Notes: generated by a model from the sequence alone, not told the origin. Positions 40,670-50,379 are shown, counted from the first letter of the stretch. The stretch: 62,467 nt of DNA from JAGCJX01 sp045638645 (GCA_045638645.1 JAZUBU010000004.1:1-62467), one strand, 5' to 3'. Numbers and translations are program-made.

Positions 40670-41344
40670 GTGAGAATTAAGGATTGGATGTTGGAGGAGC
40701 GCCCCCGGGAAAAGTTGATGGAGCGGGGTGCTTCGGCGTTGGATGTGACAGAGTTGTTGGCCATTCTGATCCGTAACGGGACGCGTTTGTATTCGGCCGT
40801 GGATTTGGCCCGCCGTGTTTATGAGCAGGCCGATTATGACTTGCGGCAGTTGGCCAATCTGTCTTATGAAGCGTTGGCCCAGTTGCCGGGGATGGGTCAA
40901 GTAAAGGCGGTGACCCTCCTGGCGGCTTTGGAACTGGCCCGTCGTTTGGGAGGTGCAGAGCCCCAGTCATCGGTTTCCTTGACTTGTTCGCAGGTGGTGG
41001 TGCAGATGATGCAACCCTTGTTGCGCGATTTGATGCACGAAGAATGTTGGGTTGTTTACTTGAATCGGGCCAACCGCGTTTTGAGTAAGGAACGGGTCAG
41101 TATGGGGGGACTTTCGGCGACGGTGGTCGATTCCAGAATTATTGTACGCCGTGCGTTGGAGAAATCAGCGACGGGATTGATCCTGGTTCACAACCATCCT
41201 TCTGGGGAGCCGTTGCCCGGCAAACAGGATATTGAGCAGACCCGTTTGTTGCGGGATGCCCTTTCTTATTTTGACATTCACCTGTTGGATCACATCATCA
41301 TTGCGGGTAACCGGTATTACAGTTTTTGTGATGAGGGCACCTGA
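40670..41344 (+). CDS. radC: RadC family JAB-domain protein
   Basis: A 224-aa protein with an N-terminal helix-hairpin-helix part (LANLSYEALAQLPGMGQVKA) and a C-terminal JAMM/MPN domain with VHNHPSGEPLPGKQD. The family's role in repair is disputed. The likely start is GTG 40670, since MRIKDWMLEERPREKL matches the usual N-terminus; ATG 40688 would remove it. No promoter is visible apart from read-through of the rpsT terminator. Its end overlaps the convergent serine hydrolase by 28 bp. Confidence 0.9.
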   Translation: MRIKDWMLEERPREKLMERGASALDVTELLAILIRNGTRLYSAVDLARRVYEQADYDLRQLANLSYEALAQLPGMGQVKAVTLLAALELARRLGGAEPQSSVSLTCSQVVVQMMQPLLRDLMHEECWVVYLNRANRVLSKERVSMGGLSATVVDSRIIVRRALEKSATGLILVHNHPSGEPLPGKQDIEQTRLLRDALSYFDIHLLDHIIIAGNRYYSFCDEGT

Positions 41345-42642
41345 TTGAGTTCGAACAGATCTTGTTCGGGCCATTGTTTTACGCGTGCTGAGGCTGTGCG
41401 GAACATACTTTCTATGTAGCGCGGGAAACGGGAACCTTTCCATGAGCTGGTGTTGGTGATGAAGATCCAACTGATCCCGTTTTGTTGGCGTTTCAAAATC
41501 GCACTGCTCCCGGCCAGGTTTCCGGTCCGAATCCAGTTCCCGTTCCAGCTGCCGTAGGCCCACCCGATGGGGGATGCTCCGTTCGGTCGGCTCATCATGG
41601 TGCGCAGGCTGTTTTCGGAAAGTAGGTCCGGGACGCCGGGATGGGCATCGATGGTGGAGACGAAGCGGAGGAATTCTGCAGGGGAGGATACCCATCCGCC
41701 GGCTCCGTAGAGGCCTTCGATATTGTTGCCTCCGTAGCTGCGGTAGAGGCTGTCTCCGCTGTTGTCGTAGGCGGGTATGGGCGTGGCGTCGTAGGATTCG
41801 TAGTAGCGGACTTCGTTGGGGTAGCGGTCTTCGTAGCGGTTTTTCGCCAGGTGCATGTCGTAGCAGCCGGCCGGTCTGAGGATTTTTTCTTGGCAATACT
41901 GTTCGTAACGCATACCACTGCGGACTTCAATGATTTTGGAAAGGATGAGGTAGCCGACATTGGAGTACCGGGAACTTTGTCCGGGGGTGTAGCCAAGGCG
42001 GTAGGAAAGCGCGTGCTGTATGACCTGATCCATGGTGGGAACACTGTCCAGATCTTCTCGAAGCATGATCTCCCGAGTGGAGAACAATAGGTCGCCACGG
42101 GCGTTGGTAAATCCGCCTTGGTGCCGAAGCAGGTGTTCCACGGTGATTTTTTTCATGCGTTTGTCCTTGAGTTCGGTGAAGCCGGCTTCGTTGAGGATGC
42201 CGTCCGGTCCGAAGACCGGTTCGTTCAGCCGAAGCAGGGAGTCTTCGGCCATCTTCATAATGGCGGTAGCGGTGATGAGTTTTGAGAGCGAGGCTACGCG
42301 GAAGATGTGGTGGGCATCGGTGCGTATGCCAGCTTCGTGATCGGCCCATCCATACCCTTTGGTGTAAATGAGTTTTCCGTCCTTCATGACCGCCAGGGAT
42401 CCTCCCTGGATGGCCCATCGTTGCATAAAGCGTTGGATGTATTTGTCGAGGGCGGCGGTTTCCTGGTGTTCGCACAATTCATTGGCGAGCCATTCGTTGA
42501 TGGAAATATAGGGTTCGTATGTTTGGTCCGGATCCGACGGGTTGCTGGAGCAGCGGGAATACCCTGCAATGAAAAAGCCCGCGATGAGCAAGGCGATCGC
42601 GACAGAAATGAGGATCTTTTTGAGAGAGGGGAGTTGCTGCAT
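41317..42642 (-). CDS. Serine hydrolase of the beta-lactamase/PBP (class C-like) fold
   Basis: A 441-aa membrane-anchored or exported protein: an N-terminal hydrophobic helix (about 11-27), then the hydrolase domain. The nucleophile motif SxxK is SLSK (in FRVASLSKLITATAIM), and the Tyr motif YSN is in SSRYSNVGYLILSK. Such proteins range from D-amino-acid peptidases to esterases; resistance to antibiotics cannot be inferred. The frame opens earlier at 42693 but the promoter box lies between, so ATG 42642, 4 nt after the box, is chosen. Confidence 0.88.
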   Translation of the reverse strand: MQQLPSLKKILISVAIALLIAGFFIAGYSRCSSNPSDPDQTYEPYISINEWLANELCEHQETAALDKYIQRFMQRWAIQGGSLAVMKDGKLIYTKGYGWADHEAGIRTDAHHIFRVASLSKLITATAIMKMAEDSLLRLNEPVFGPDGILNEAGFTELKDKRMKKITVEHLLRHQGGFTNARGDLLFSTREIMLREDLDSVPTMDQVIQHALSYRLGYTPGQSSRYSNVGYLILSKIIEVRSGMRYEQYCQEKILRPAGCYDMHLAKNRYEDRYPNEVRYYESYDATPIPAYDNSGDSLYRSYGGNNIEGLYGAGGWVSSPAEFLRFVSTIDAHPGVPDLLSENSLRTMMSRPNGASPIGWAYGSWNGNWIRTGNLAGSSAILKRQQNGISWIFITNTSSWKGSRFPRYIESMFRTASARVKQWPEQDLFELNQVPSSQKL

Positions 42643-42646
42643 TTGG

Positions 42647-42654
42647 CAAAGATA
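42647..42654 (-). promoter_or_regulatory. -7 box 4 nt before the serine hydrolase gene
   Basis: TATCTTTG on the minus strand, four bases (CCAA) before the ATG. Confidence 0.6.
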
Positions 42655-42677
42655 ATATGACTTCCCGAATTTTGACG

Positions 42678-42685
42678 TAAATTTG
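42678..42685 (+). promoter_or_regulatory. Aldehyde dehydrogenase -7 box
   Basis: TAAATTTG lies 22 nt before the ATG at 42708. Confidence 0.5.
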
Positions 42686-42707
42686 TTATTCAAACAAAGG
42701 AAAGGTT

Positions 42708-44066
42708 ATGTTGGAAGCTTTGCAGTCCTTCTACAGGAGTGGTCAGACGCGCTCGGTAAATTTTCGCCGGATGACTTTGAAGAAATTGGAGTCCCAAATT
42801 GTTGCCTATCAGCCGAAGATCGTTGAGGCACTACGGCAGGATCTCGGGAAATCTGAGTCCGAGAGCTGGCTTACGGAAATCGCGCTGGTATTGGGAGAGA
42901 TTCGCTATCAGCGTCGTCATTTGCGCCGTTGGTCGCGTCCTCGTAGGGTATCAACTCCTTTGGCGCTCTTTCCATCGAGTAGCCGTATCTTGCGGGAACC
43001 GTATGGGGTGGTCTTGGTGGTTGCCCCTTGGAACTATCCGTTTCAGTTGTTGATGATGCCTTTGGTGGGAGCTCTTGCAGCCGGGAATTGTGTGGTGTTG
43101 AAGCCGGCCGAGACCGCACCCAATGTAGCGGGGGTGGTACAGGAACTGGTCCGGGATTGTTTTGCAGAGGATCATGTCTGTTTGATCCGGACGGATCATG
43201 CCGGGCTGGAGTCTGTTTTGGATGAAGGACCGGATTATTTGTTCTTCACCGGTGGACCGTCTGTAGGCAGCCGGCTGATGGAGCTTGCGGCCCGGCGTTG
43301 GATACCGGTGACCCTGGAGTTGGGCGGCAAGAGTCCTTGCATTGTGACCGGACAAGCGGATGTTGAGGTGGCTGCCCGGCGGATTGCCTGGGCGAAAATG
43401 TTGAATGCCGGACAAACTTGCGTGGCTCCGGATCATGTTTGGGTTTCCGCTTCGGTCAAGGAAGATTTTGTAAAGGCCTATGCAAAGGCGCTTTTGTTTC
43501 TTTCCCGCGATACGGGTGGAAATGTCCGCAATAATCCCCATTATGCCCGCATTGTTACGGCCCGGCATTTTGACCGTTTGGTCGGTATGCTTTCTGATGC
43601 CACGGTGTTGTTGGGGGGCTCGTTTGATGCGGCTCAGCGTTTTATGGAACCGACGCTGGTGGAAGTGGATCTGAGCCACCCGCTGATGCAGGAAGAGGTG
43701 TTTGGACCGATTTTGCCGTTGATGACGTACGAAGACGAGGGAAAGTTGGTGGATTTTCTGCAACGTGGACCCAAGCCGTTGGCCTTGTATTATTTTGGAA
43801 AGCGTGCAGAAGGCCGCCGTTTTCTGAGTCAGGTACCCTCGGGAGGGGCTTGCCTCAATGATGCGGTGATGCATCTGGTTAACCGGGATTTGCCCTTCGG
43901 CGGTGTAGGAAAGAGTGGCATGGGATCTTATCATGGCCGCAAATCGTTTGATACCTTTTCCCGAGAGCGTTCGGTGCTGGAATCCAGACGGTCTTTTGAT
44001 CTGCGCCTGAAATATCCTCCCTACAAAATCGTAAAATCGAAGTTCCGTAATTTTCTGGGCTTGTAA
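42708..44066 (+). CDS. Aldehyde dehydrogenase, ALDH3-like
   Basis: A 452-aa NAD(P)-dependent aldehyde dehydrogenase. It shows the cofactor loop VAPWNYPFQ, FFTGGPSVGS, the general base in TLELGGKSP and the catalytic Cys in NAGQTCVAPDHV. The ~450-aa size and the C-terminal FDLRLKYPPY match ALDH3 (fatty or aromatic aldehydes, often membrane-linked). It is a single-gene unit. The natural substrate is not evident. Confidence 0.93.
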   Translation: MLEALQSFYRSGQTRSVNFRRMTLKKLESQIVAYQPKIVEALRQDLGKSESESWLTEIALVLGEIRYQRRHLRRWSRPRRVSTPLALFPSSSRILREPYGVVLVVAPWNYPFQLLMMPLVGALAAGNCVVLKPAETAPNVAGVVQELVRDCFAEDHVCLIRTDHAGLESVLDEGPDYLFFTGGPSVGSRLMELAARRWIPVTLELGGKSPCIVTGQADVEVAARRIAWAKMLNAGQTCVAPDHVWVSASVKEDFVKAYAKALLFLSRDTGGNVRNNPHYARIVTARHFDRLVGMLSDATVLLGGSFDAAQRFMEPTLVEVDLSHPLMQEEVFGPILPLMTYEDEGKLVDFLQRGPKPLALYYFGKRAEGRRFLSQVPSGGACLNDAVMHLVNRDLPFGGVGKSGMGSYHGRKSFDTFSRERSVLESRRSFDLRLKYPPYKIVKSKFRNFLGL

Positions 44067-44090
44067 TTAGTGCATCTTATTAGAAATGCG

Positions 44091-44098
44091 TATCTTTG
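44091..44098 (+). promoter_or_regulatory. -7 box of the muropeptide operon
   Basis: TATCTTTG lies 46 nt before the glycosyltransferase ATG. No other promoter is evident until 52153, so the five genes to 52074 form one unit. Confidence 0.6.
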
Positions 44099-44144
44099 TC
44101 GGGATATAATCCTTTTACAGACTTAAATTTTAATACACAAAAAT

Positions 44145-45476
44145 ATGATCGGATCTATTCAAACTTTTGTGGTTGAAAAAATTTGTTCAACTGCAAAACT
44201 CAGAGAAATTGCACAACAAGTTGAAGCTCCGTATGTGGCATTGCATACGCAAAATTCCCGTATCGAGATGGGTATGTATGCAGAAGAACGTGTGTTGAAC
44301 ATCGCGGCAGATACACAGGCGGTGATGTTGTACGCAGACCACTACCGGGTGTCGGGCGATGAACGCAAAGCCTTCCCGGTGATTGACTACCAGTTCGGAA
44401 GTTTGCGTGATGATTTCGACTTTGGCTCGTTGTTGTTCTTCCGTGCAGACGCCTTCAAACAAGCGGTGGATGCAATGGACTGTGAATATAAGTTTGGAGC
44501 ATTGTATGATTTGCGCTTGCGCATTTCGCAATTGGGTGAGATTGTTCATATCAATGAATACTTGTACACCGAAGTGGAAGAAGATGCCCGTAAGTCCGGT
44601 GAGAAAATCTTTGATTACGTGGATCCGAAAAACAGAGAGGTGCAAATTGAGATGGAAAAAGTTTGTACCGAACACCTCAAACGCATTGGCGGTTATCTGA
44701 AGCCTGAATTCAAAGAAATTCATTTTGCGGAAACGCCGTTTGAGTACGAGGCGTCTGTCATCATTCCGGTATTCAATCGGATCCGTACCATTGAAGATGC
44801 CATCCGTTCTGTGCTTTCGCAAAAAGCTGATTTCAAATTCAACCTCATCGTGGTGGACAATCATTCTACCGATGGAACGACGGATGTGATCCGCAAGTAT
44901 GCGGACGATCCCCGTTTGATCCACATCATCCCGGAACGTCGCGATTTGGGCATCGGTGGTTGCTGGAATTTGGGTATCCACCATCCCCAATGTGGTAAAT
45001 TTGCCGTGCAATTGGACAGTGATGACATCTATGCGGATGAAAATACCTTGACCAAGGTGGTGGCCGCTTTCTATGAACAAAACTGCGCCATGGTGGTAGG
45101 TACCTACATGATGTCCAACTTCAACATGGAGATGATTGCTCCGGGTATCATTGACCACAAAGAGTGGACTCCGGATAATGGTCGGAACAATGCTTTGCGC
45201 ATCAATGGCTTGGGTGCACCCCGTGCCTTCTATACCCCTTTGTTGCGTGAAGTGAAGTTGCCCAATACCAGCTACGGTGAGGATTATGCTTTGGGATTGC
45301 GCTTCTCCCGTGAGTATCAAATCGGCCGTATTTATGACGTGATTTATCACTGTCGTCGATGGGATGGCAACTCCGATGCGGCTTTGGATGTTGTGAAGAT
45401 GAATGGTCACAATACCTACAAGGACCGGATCCGTACGTGGGAACTCCAAGCCCGTATTAATATGTTAAAGAAATAG
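44145..45476 (+). CDS. Family 2 glycosyltransferase with an extra N-terminal half
   Basis: A 443-aa soluble protein. The C-terminal half (about 205-440) is a GT2 enzyme: ASVIIPVFNRIRTIEDAIRS, VVDNHSTDGT and the metal-binding AVQLDSDDIYAD. The N-terminal half has related features (VMLYADHYRV, YQFGSLRDDFDFGSLLFF) and may be a degenerate second GT domain. No membrane helix is present. In Bacteroidota relatives it lies with the DUF4922, permease and NamZ genes, as here, so a role in sugar or peptidoglycan metabolism is inferred. The acceptor is unknown. Confidence 0.85.
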   Translation: MIGSIQTFVVEKICSTAKLREIAQQVEAPYVALHTQNSRIEMGMYAEERVLNIAADTQAVMLYADHYRVSGDERKAFPVIDYQFGSLRDDFDFGSLLFFRADAFKQAVDAMDCEYKFGALYDLRLRISQLGEIVHINEYLYTEVEEDARKSGEKIFDYVDPKNREVQIEMEKVCTEHLKRIGGYLKPEFKEIHFAETPFEYEASVIIPVFNRIRTIEDAIRSVLSQKADFKFNLIVVDNHSTDGTTDVIRKYADDPRLIHIIPERRDLGIGGCWNLGIHHPQCGKFAVQLDSDDIYADENTLTKVVAAFYEQNCAMVVGTYMMSNFNMEMIAPGIIDHKEWTPDNGRNNALRINGLGAPRAFYTPLLREVKLPNTSYGEDYALGLRFSREYQIGRIYDVIYHCRRWDGNSDAALDVVKMNGHNTYKDRIRTWELQARINMLKK

Positions 45477-45478
45477 CG

Positions 45479-47749
45479 ATGGGAAGAATCGCAAAATCTG
45501 AAATTGACCGGCTGTTTACGCAACAGTTGGAGCAATGGACTCAAGCCCGGGATAACTACCGGGCTTTGGAGCATGTAGAGCAGAAGTCTGTTTGTGTGAA
45601 TGGACTGGATGTCGTGGTGCAGTTCAATCCTGCCCGCATTGTTTCTTCGGGTGCGAAGGTGGATGCAAAGACCATCCAGACACGCAAGTGCTTTTTGTGT
45701 GAGCAAAACCGACCGGAAGTCCAATGGGGGATTGATTTCAAAAGTGCAGCAGGCCGGACGTATCAGGTCCTGCTGAATCCGTTTCCGATTTTCCCGAGAC
45801 ACCTGACCATTCCCGATGCGTCCCATACCGATCAGCGCATTGATGGTCGTGTTGCGGACATGCTGGAATTGGCTGCTGAGCTGGATGATTTCGTGTTGTT
45901 CTACAACGGACCGAAATGTGGAGCGTCTGCTCCGGACCACATGCACTTTCAAGCCGGGAACAAAGGCTTCCTTCCCTTGGAAATGCGCTTCCCGGAATTG
46001 CCTCGCCGGGACTTCCTGGTGACAGCCTCGACCCGTTTGTCGTTGTTGGAAACTTTGTTGCCCGGATGTTTTGTCATTGAGACCAAATCTGCCGAGGAGG
46101 CCGTCCATTATTTTGAGGAATTGTACCGTCATCTGCTGGTTCGAGAGGGTGAAACGGAGCCGATGATGAACCTGTTGTGCTGGGTTTCTGACGGATGGTA
46201 CCGGTTGCTTGTCCTGACCCGTCGTCAGCACCGTCCGAGTTGTTATTTTGCAGAAGGAGAGGAAAACATTCTGTTGAGTCCGGCTTCGGTGGATTTGGGC
46301 GGTGTATTCATTACCCCGCTACCGAAGGATTTTGAGAAGATCACCGCCGCCGATCTGGAGAAAATCTTGTTCGAGGTGTGCACGGATCTGCCGGGACAGG
46401 ATGCTTTGTGCCAAGCGTTGCAGGCCGATTTCCGTCGCTTTCAACCGGCGGTGACCGTCGGAATCATGAATGAACCGGAGATTCGTGTGGATTTTCAAGG
46501 CTCCTACCGTTGTGGAGAGGCATGGTTTTCCGGTGAGGAAACATTCGTTTGTCAGGATGGTCAGATTGCCTGGCGGGGGGCATTGTATCCCGAACTTTGT
46601 TTCAAAGCCAGTCAACCGGCCGACCGGTTTGAGTTGAAAGAGGTGACCATTGGGGTGAACTTCCATTGGGAACGAAAAGAAAACCAATGTTTTGCAGGAG
46701 ATTTGAAACTCATTGTTGAGCACGGTCGTCTGACAGCAGTGAATTGCATCGGTGTGGAGGATTACCTGTTGAGCGTGATTTCTTCGGAAATGAGTGCAAC
46801 TGCGTCCAAGAATCTGCTCAAGGCACATGCCGTCATCTCCCGTTCCTGGCTGATGGCACAATGGATGAAGAATCGTGCCTTGGTGGAAGCCCAGGAACCT
46901 TATTGCAGTTGTCAGGAAGATGAATCCCGTCGGATCAAGTGGTACGATCGGGAAGACCATACGAATTTCGATGTGTGTGCAGACGATCACTGCCAACGCT
47001 ACCAGGGCCTGACCCGGGCCACGTCCGAAACCGTGGCCGAGGTGATTGCTGAAACCTGGGGTGAAACCCTGATGTACGATGGAAAAATCTGCGATGCACG
47101 CTTCTCCAAATGTTGTGGCGGGGTTTCCGAAGCTTTTGAAAGCTGTTGGGAACCGGTGCACCATCCCTACCTGGTACAGGTGCGTGATGCTGCGCAAGCA
47201 GCTTTACCGGATCTGACCGTTGAGGAAGAAGCCCGTCGTTGGATTCTGTCAGAGCCGGAGGCTTTTTGCAACACCCATGATCACGGGATCCTCTCGCAAG
47301 TGCTGAATGACTATGATCAGGAAACAGCCCATTTCTACCGTTGGACCCAGGTCTATACCCAGGCAGAGTTGTCGGCCCTGGTGCGCGAACGTTCGGGTAT
47401 TGATTTCGGGGATATTGTGGACCTGATTCCGATTGAGCGCGGTCCTTCGGGGCGCCTCGTCCGCTTGAAGATTGTGGGAACCCGCCGGACCCTGGAGTTG
47501 GGTAAGGAGTTGGAAATCCGGCGGACCTTGTCCACTTCGCACTTGTACAGCTCGGCTTTTCTGGTTGAAAAGGAAGGTGCTGTGCCGGGCACAGAACTGC
47601 CGGCCAAGTTTGTTCTGCGTGGTGCCGGTTGGGGACACGGTGTCGGTCTTTGCCAGATCGGGGCCGCTGTGATGGGAGCCCAAGGTTACACGTATGACCA
47701 GATTCTCCTGCACTATTTTGTTGGAGCCAACATTGAAAGAAGATACTAA
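45479..47749 (+). CDS. DUF4922 (HIT-like) - SpoIID fusion, no signal peptide
   Basis: A 756-aa two-part protein starting 2 nt after the glycosyltransferase stop. Residues about 1-310 match DUF4922 with KCFLCEQNRP, LNPFPIFPRHLTIP and the HIT-like HMHFQAGNKG, recalling nucleotide-sugar phosphorylases. Residues about 345-755 are SpoIID/LytB: EDYLLSVISSEMSATASKN, a Cys-rich insert with FSKCCGGVSEAFESC, and GAGWGHGVGLCQIGA. SpoIID proteins are lytic transglycosylases acting on peptidoglycan outside the cytoplasm. This one begins MGRIAKSEIDRL with no signal, suggesting action on imported muropeptides in the cytosol. Confidence 0.88.
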   Translation: MGRIAKSEIDRLFTQQLEQWTQARDNYRALEHVEQKSVCVNGLDVVVQFNPARIVSSGAKVDAKTIQTRKCFLCEQNRPEVQWGIDFKSAAGRTYQVLLNPFPIFPRHLTIPDASHTDQRIDGRVADMLELAAELDDFVLFYNGPKCGASAPDHMHFQAGNKGFLPLEMRFPELPRRDFLVTASTRLSLLETLLPGCFVIETKSAEEAVHYFEELYRHLLVREGETEPMMNLLCWVSDGWYRLLVLTRRQHRPSCYFAEGEENILLSPASVDLGGVFITPLPKDFEKITAADLEKILFEVCTDLPGQDALCQALQADFRRFQPAVTVGIMNEPEIRVDFQGSYRCGEAWFSGEETFVCQDGQIAWRGALYPELCFKASQPADRFELKEVTIGVNFHWERKENQCFAGDLKLIVEHGRLTAVNCIGVEDYLLSVISSEMSATASKNLLKAHAVISRSWLMAQWMKNRALVEAQEPYCSCQEDESRRIKWYDREDHTNFDVCADDHCQRYQGLTRATSETVAEVIAETWGETLMYDGKICDARFSKCCGGVSEAFESCWEPVHHPYLVQVRDAAQAALPDLTVEEEARRWILSEPEAFCNTHDHGILSQVLNDYDQETAHFYRWTQVYTQAELSALVRERSGIDFGDIVDLIPIERGPSGRLVRLKIVGTRRTLELGKELEIRRTLSTSHLYSSAFLVEKEGAVPGTELPAKFVLRGAGWGHGVGLCQIGAAVMGAQGYTYDQILLHYFVGANIERRY

Positions 47750-47774
47750 CAGACCGATATAAAACGAAGATACT

Positions 47775-49094
47775 ATGAATTCAAAAAGCAGATCTCCTTG
47801 GACGTGGATCCCTACGCTGTATTTTGCACAGGGAATTCCGTACTTCATTGTCAATACTGTATCCGTCATGATGTTTACCAAGATGGGAGTTCCCAATGGC
47901 GAGATGGCATTCTTTACCAGTTTGCTGTACCTGCCCTGGATGATCAAACCCTTCTGGAGCCCTTTCGTGGACATCATCAAGACCAAAAGATGGTGGACTG
48001 TCACCATGCAGTTGCTCATGACAGCGGCCTTTGTGTTGCTGACCCTTACCTTGCCGGTACCCGATTCTGCGCAGATCGCAGCTGGGACTACCCCGATGAG
48101 CATGTTCTACATTACGTTGATTTTATTCATCATTACGGCCTTCGCTTCTGCGACCCACGACATTGCCGCGGATGGTTTCTATATGTTGGCGCTTTCGCAA
48201 GGTGATCAGGCCCAGTTTGTGGGAATCCGTTCGACATTCTACCGCCTTTCTTCCATTTTCGGACAAGGTGTGCTGGTAGCGATTGCTGGTATCATTGAAT
48301 TGAAATACAATGATATACCGCTTTCGTGGCAGGTAACAATGGGTATTACGGCAATTGTTTTTGCCTTGATCAGCCTGTACCATACGTTCATCATCCCGAG
48401 ACCTGCGACCGATAAATCCACCCTGGAAAACAAAGACGTGACAGTGGGTGCCATCTTCTCAGAGTTCGGCCGTACGTTCAAGACTTATTTCATGAAGAAA
48501 GGGGTTTGGTTGGCCATCATCTTCATGTTGTTGTACCGTTTGCCGGAAGCCTTCCTCATCAAGATGTGTATGCCGTTCCTGGTGGCGAAGACGGAATTGG
48601 GTGGTCTGGGTATGTCCACCGCGGATGTGGGTATCGCTTACGGTACGATTGGTGTGCTCTTCCTGACCATTGGCGGTATTCTGGGGGGGATTTACGCTTC
48701 CCGTGTAGGCCTCAAGAAGTCGTTGTGGGTGATGGCTGCGTGTATGACCCTGCCTTGCATTACCTTCGTTTACCTGGCCATGTGCCAACCCGAAAATCTG
48801 GTGTTGATCTCAACGGCCATCGCAATTGAACAATTTGGATATGGATTTGGCTTCACGGCCTACATGCTTTACATGATGTATTTTTCCGATGGCGAATTCA
48901 AGACCTCGCACTACGCAATCTGTACCGCTTTTATGGCCGCCAGCATGTTGTTGCCGGGTATGGTTGCCGGTTACATTCAAGAAGCCATCGGTTATGTAAG
49001 CTTCTTCTGGATGGTTATGCTCTGTTGCATTGCAACGTTGGCTGTTACCTTCTTTGTGGATAAAAAAGTAGACCCTAATTACGGAAAAAAATAA
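47775..49094 (+). CDS. AmpG-like muropeptide permease (MFS)
   Basis: A 439-aa transporter with about 12 hydrophobic segments. It opens with TLYFAQGIPYFIVNTVSVMM and has LPWMIKPFWSPFVD and the AmpG-like ATHDIAADGFYML. AmpG carries GlcNAc-anhydroMurNAc peptides into the cytoplasm during wall recycling. Its place between a SpoIID fusion and NamZ supports this. A different wall sugar as substrate is possible. Confidence 0.87.
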   Translation: MNSKSRSPWTWIPTLYFAQGIPYFIVNTVSVMMFTKMGVPNGEMAFFTSLLYLPWMIKPFWSPFVDIIKTKRWWTVTMQLLMTAAFVLLTLTLPVPDSAQIAAGTTPMSMFYITLILFIITAFASATHDIAADGFYMLALSQGDQAQFVGIRSTFYRLSSIFGQGVLVAIAGIIELKYNDIPLSWQVTMGITAIVFALISLYHTFIIPRPATDKSTLENKDVTVGAIFSEFGRTFKTYFMKKGVWLAIIFMLLYRLPEAFLIKMCMPFLVAKTELGGLGMSTADVGIAYGTIGVLFLTIGGILGGIYASRVGLKKSLWVMAACMTLPCITFVYLAMCQPENLVLISTAIAIEQFGYGFGFTAYMLYMMYFSDGEFKTSHYAICTAFMAASMLLPGMVAGYIQEAIGYVSFFWMVMLCCIATLAVTFFVDKKVDPNYGKK

Positions 49095-49097
49095 GGT

Positions 49098-50360
49098 ATG
49101 AAAACAAATTTTAGAAACATATTGGCCGTACTGGCAACTATCGTTGCAATGGTTTCCTGCTGTGCCCAAAAGGAACAGGAGCCCGTTATTGTAAAAACCG
49201 GTATTGAGGTCTTGCGGGACCGTGGTTTTGATATTCTTCAAGGCAAACGGGTCGGTCTGGTGACCAACCCTTCGGGAGTGGACCGGAACCTGGTTTCTAC
49301 CGTGGACATCTTACACCATGCTCCGGGTGTGGAACTGGTCGCCCTGTATGGTCCGGAACACGGCGTTCGGGGAGATATCCATGCCGGTGACAAGGTCGAA
49401 GGCAATGTGGATCCGAAGACCGGTATCATTGTGCACTCCCTGTATGGAAAGACCCAGAAACCGACCCAGGAAATGCTGGAAGGACTGGATGCGATCATCT
49501 ATGACATTCAAGACATCGGTTGCCGTTCCTTCACCTTCATCAGCACCATGGGGAAAGTAATGGAAGCTGCTGCAGAAAAGGGAATTGAGGTGATCGTGCT
49601 GGACCGTCCCAACCCGCTGGGAGGATACAAGGTGGAAGGTCCGCTGGTACAGGAAGGTTTCTTCTCCTTCGTGAGTCAGTTTGCCATTCCCTACGTGTAC
49701 GGTCTTACTTGTGGCGAACTTGCCAACATGTTGAACCAGGAAGGTTTGCTCAAAGATGGCGTACAATGCAAACTCACCGTTGTTCCGATGGAAGGTTGGA
49801 AACGCGAGATGTTGTACGAAGACACCCGTTTGCCGTGGGTGTTGCCCTCTCCGCACATTCCGCAACCCGCTTCTTCCTTCTACTATCCGGCTGTCGGTAT
49901 TGCGGGTGAAATCGGAGCTTATTCCATTGGTGTCGGTTATACCCTCCCGTTCCAGATGCTGGCAACCGAGGGTGTCGATGCGGATGAAATGGCAGACCGT
50001 TTGAATGCGAAGCAACTTCCGGGGGTTCTGTTCCGCCCGCTTCACGTAAAACCGTTCTATGCCATGGGTGCCGGCAAGACCCTCCAAGGGGTTCAGTTGT
50101 ATGTAACGGATGCCAAGGTAGCCCGATTGACCGAAATCCAGTTCCACATCATGGAGGTGATTGCCGAGTTGAATCCTGAGATGGCGGCTTTCAAGGTAGC
50201 CCCTGAAAAACGTTACCGAATGTTTGATATTGTCACCGGAAGTGATTATTTTCGTACGACGTTTGCGGAGCGCCACCGTTTTGAAGACATTCAAGAACGT
50301 TGGAGAGCGGATGAAGAAGCTTTCAAGGCCCGTTCGCAAGCCTATTACTTGTACCACTAA
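49098..50360 (+). CDS. namZ: Exo-beta-N-acetylmuramidase NamZ (DUF1343, GH171)
   Basis: A 420-aa lipoprotein (LATIVAMVSCC, lipid Cys at about residue 21). It matches DUF1343: GKRVGLVTNPSGVDRN, LYGPEHGVRGDIHAG, YDIQDIGCRSFTFISTMG, LDRPNPLGG. The family releases terminal MurNAc from glycan strands in the periplasm. Together with the permease and the fusion it forms a wall-sugar salvage route. It starts 3 nt after the permease gene. Confidence 0.93.
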   Translation: MKTNFRNILAVLATIVAMVSCCAQKEQEPVIVKTGIEVLRDRGFDILQGKRVGLVTNPSGVDRNLVSTVDILHHAPGVELVALYGPEHGVRGDIHAGDKVEGNVDPKTGIIVHSLYGKTQKPTQEMLEGLDAIIYDIQDIGCRSFTFISTMGKVMEAAAEKGIEVIVLDRPNPLGGYKVEGPLVQEGFFSFVSQFAIPYVYGLTCGELANMLNQEGLLKDGVQCKLTVVPMEGWKREMLYEDTRLPWVLPSPHIPQPASSFYYPAVGIAGEIGAYSIGVGYTLPFQMLATEGVDADEMADRLNAKQLPGVLFRPLHVKPFYAMGAGKTLQGVQLYVTDAKVARLTEIQFHIMEVIAELNPEMAAFKVAPEKRYRMFDIVTGSDYFRTTFAERHRFEDIQERWRADEEAFKARSQAYYLYH

Positions 50361-50379
50361 CCATTAAAACATAATGAAT

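Noticed and set aside
41317..42642. Calling the serine hydrolase an antibiotic-resistance beta-lactamase
   Set aside because: SxxK and YSN are shared by many peptidases and esterases of this fold, and nothing in the context indicates resistance.
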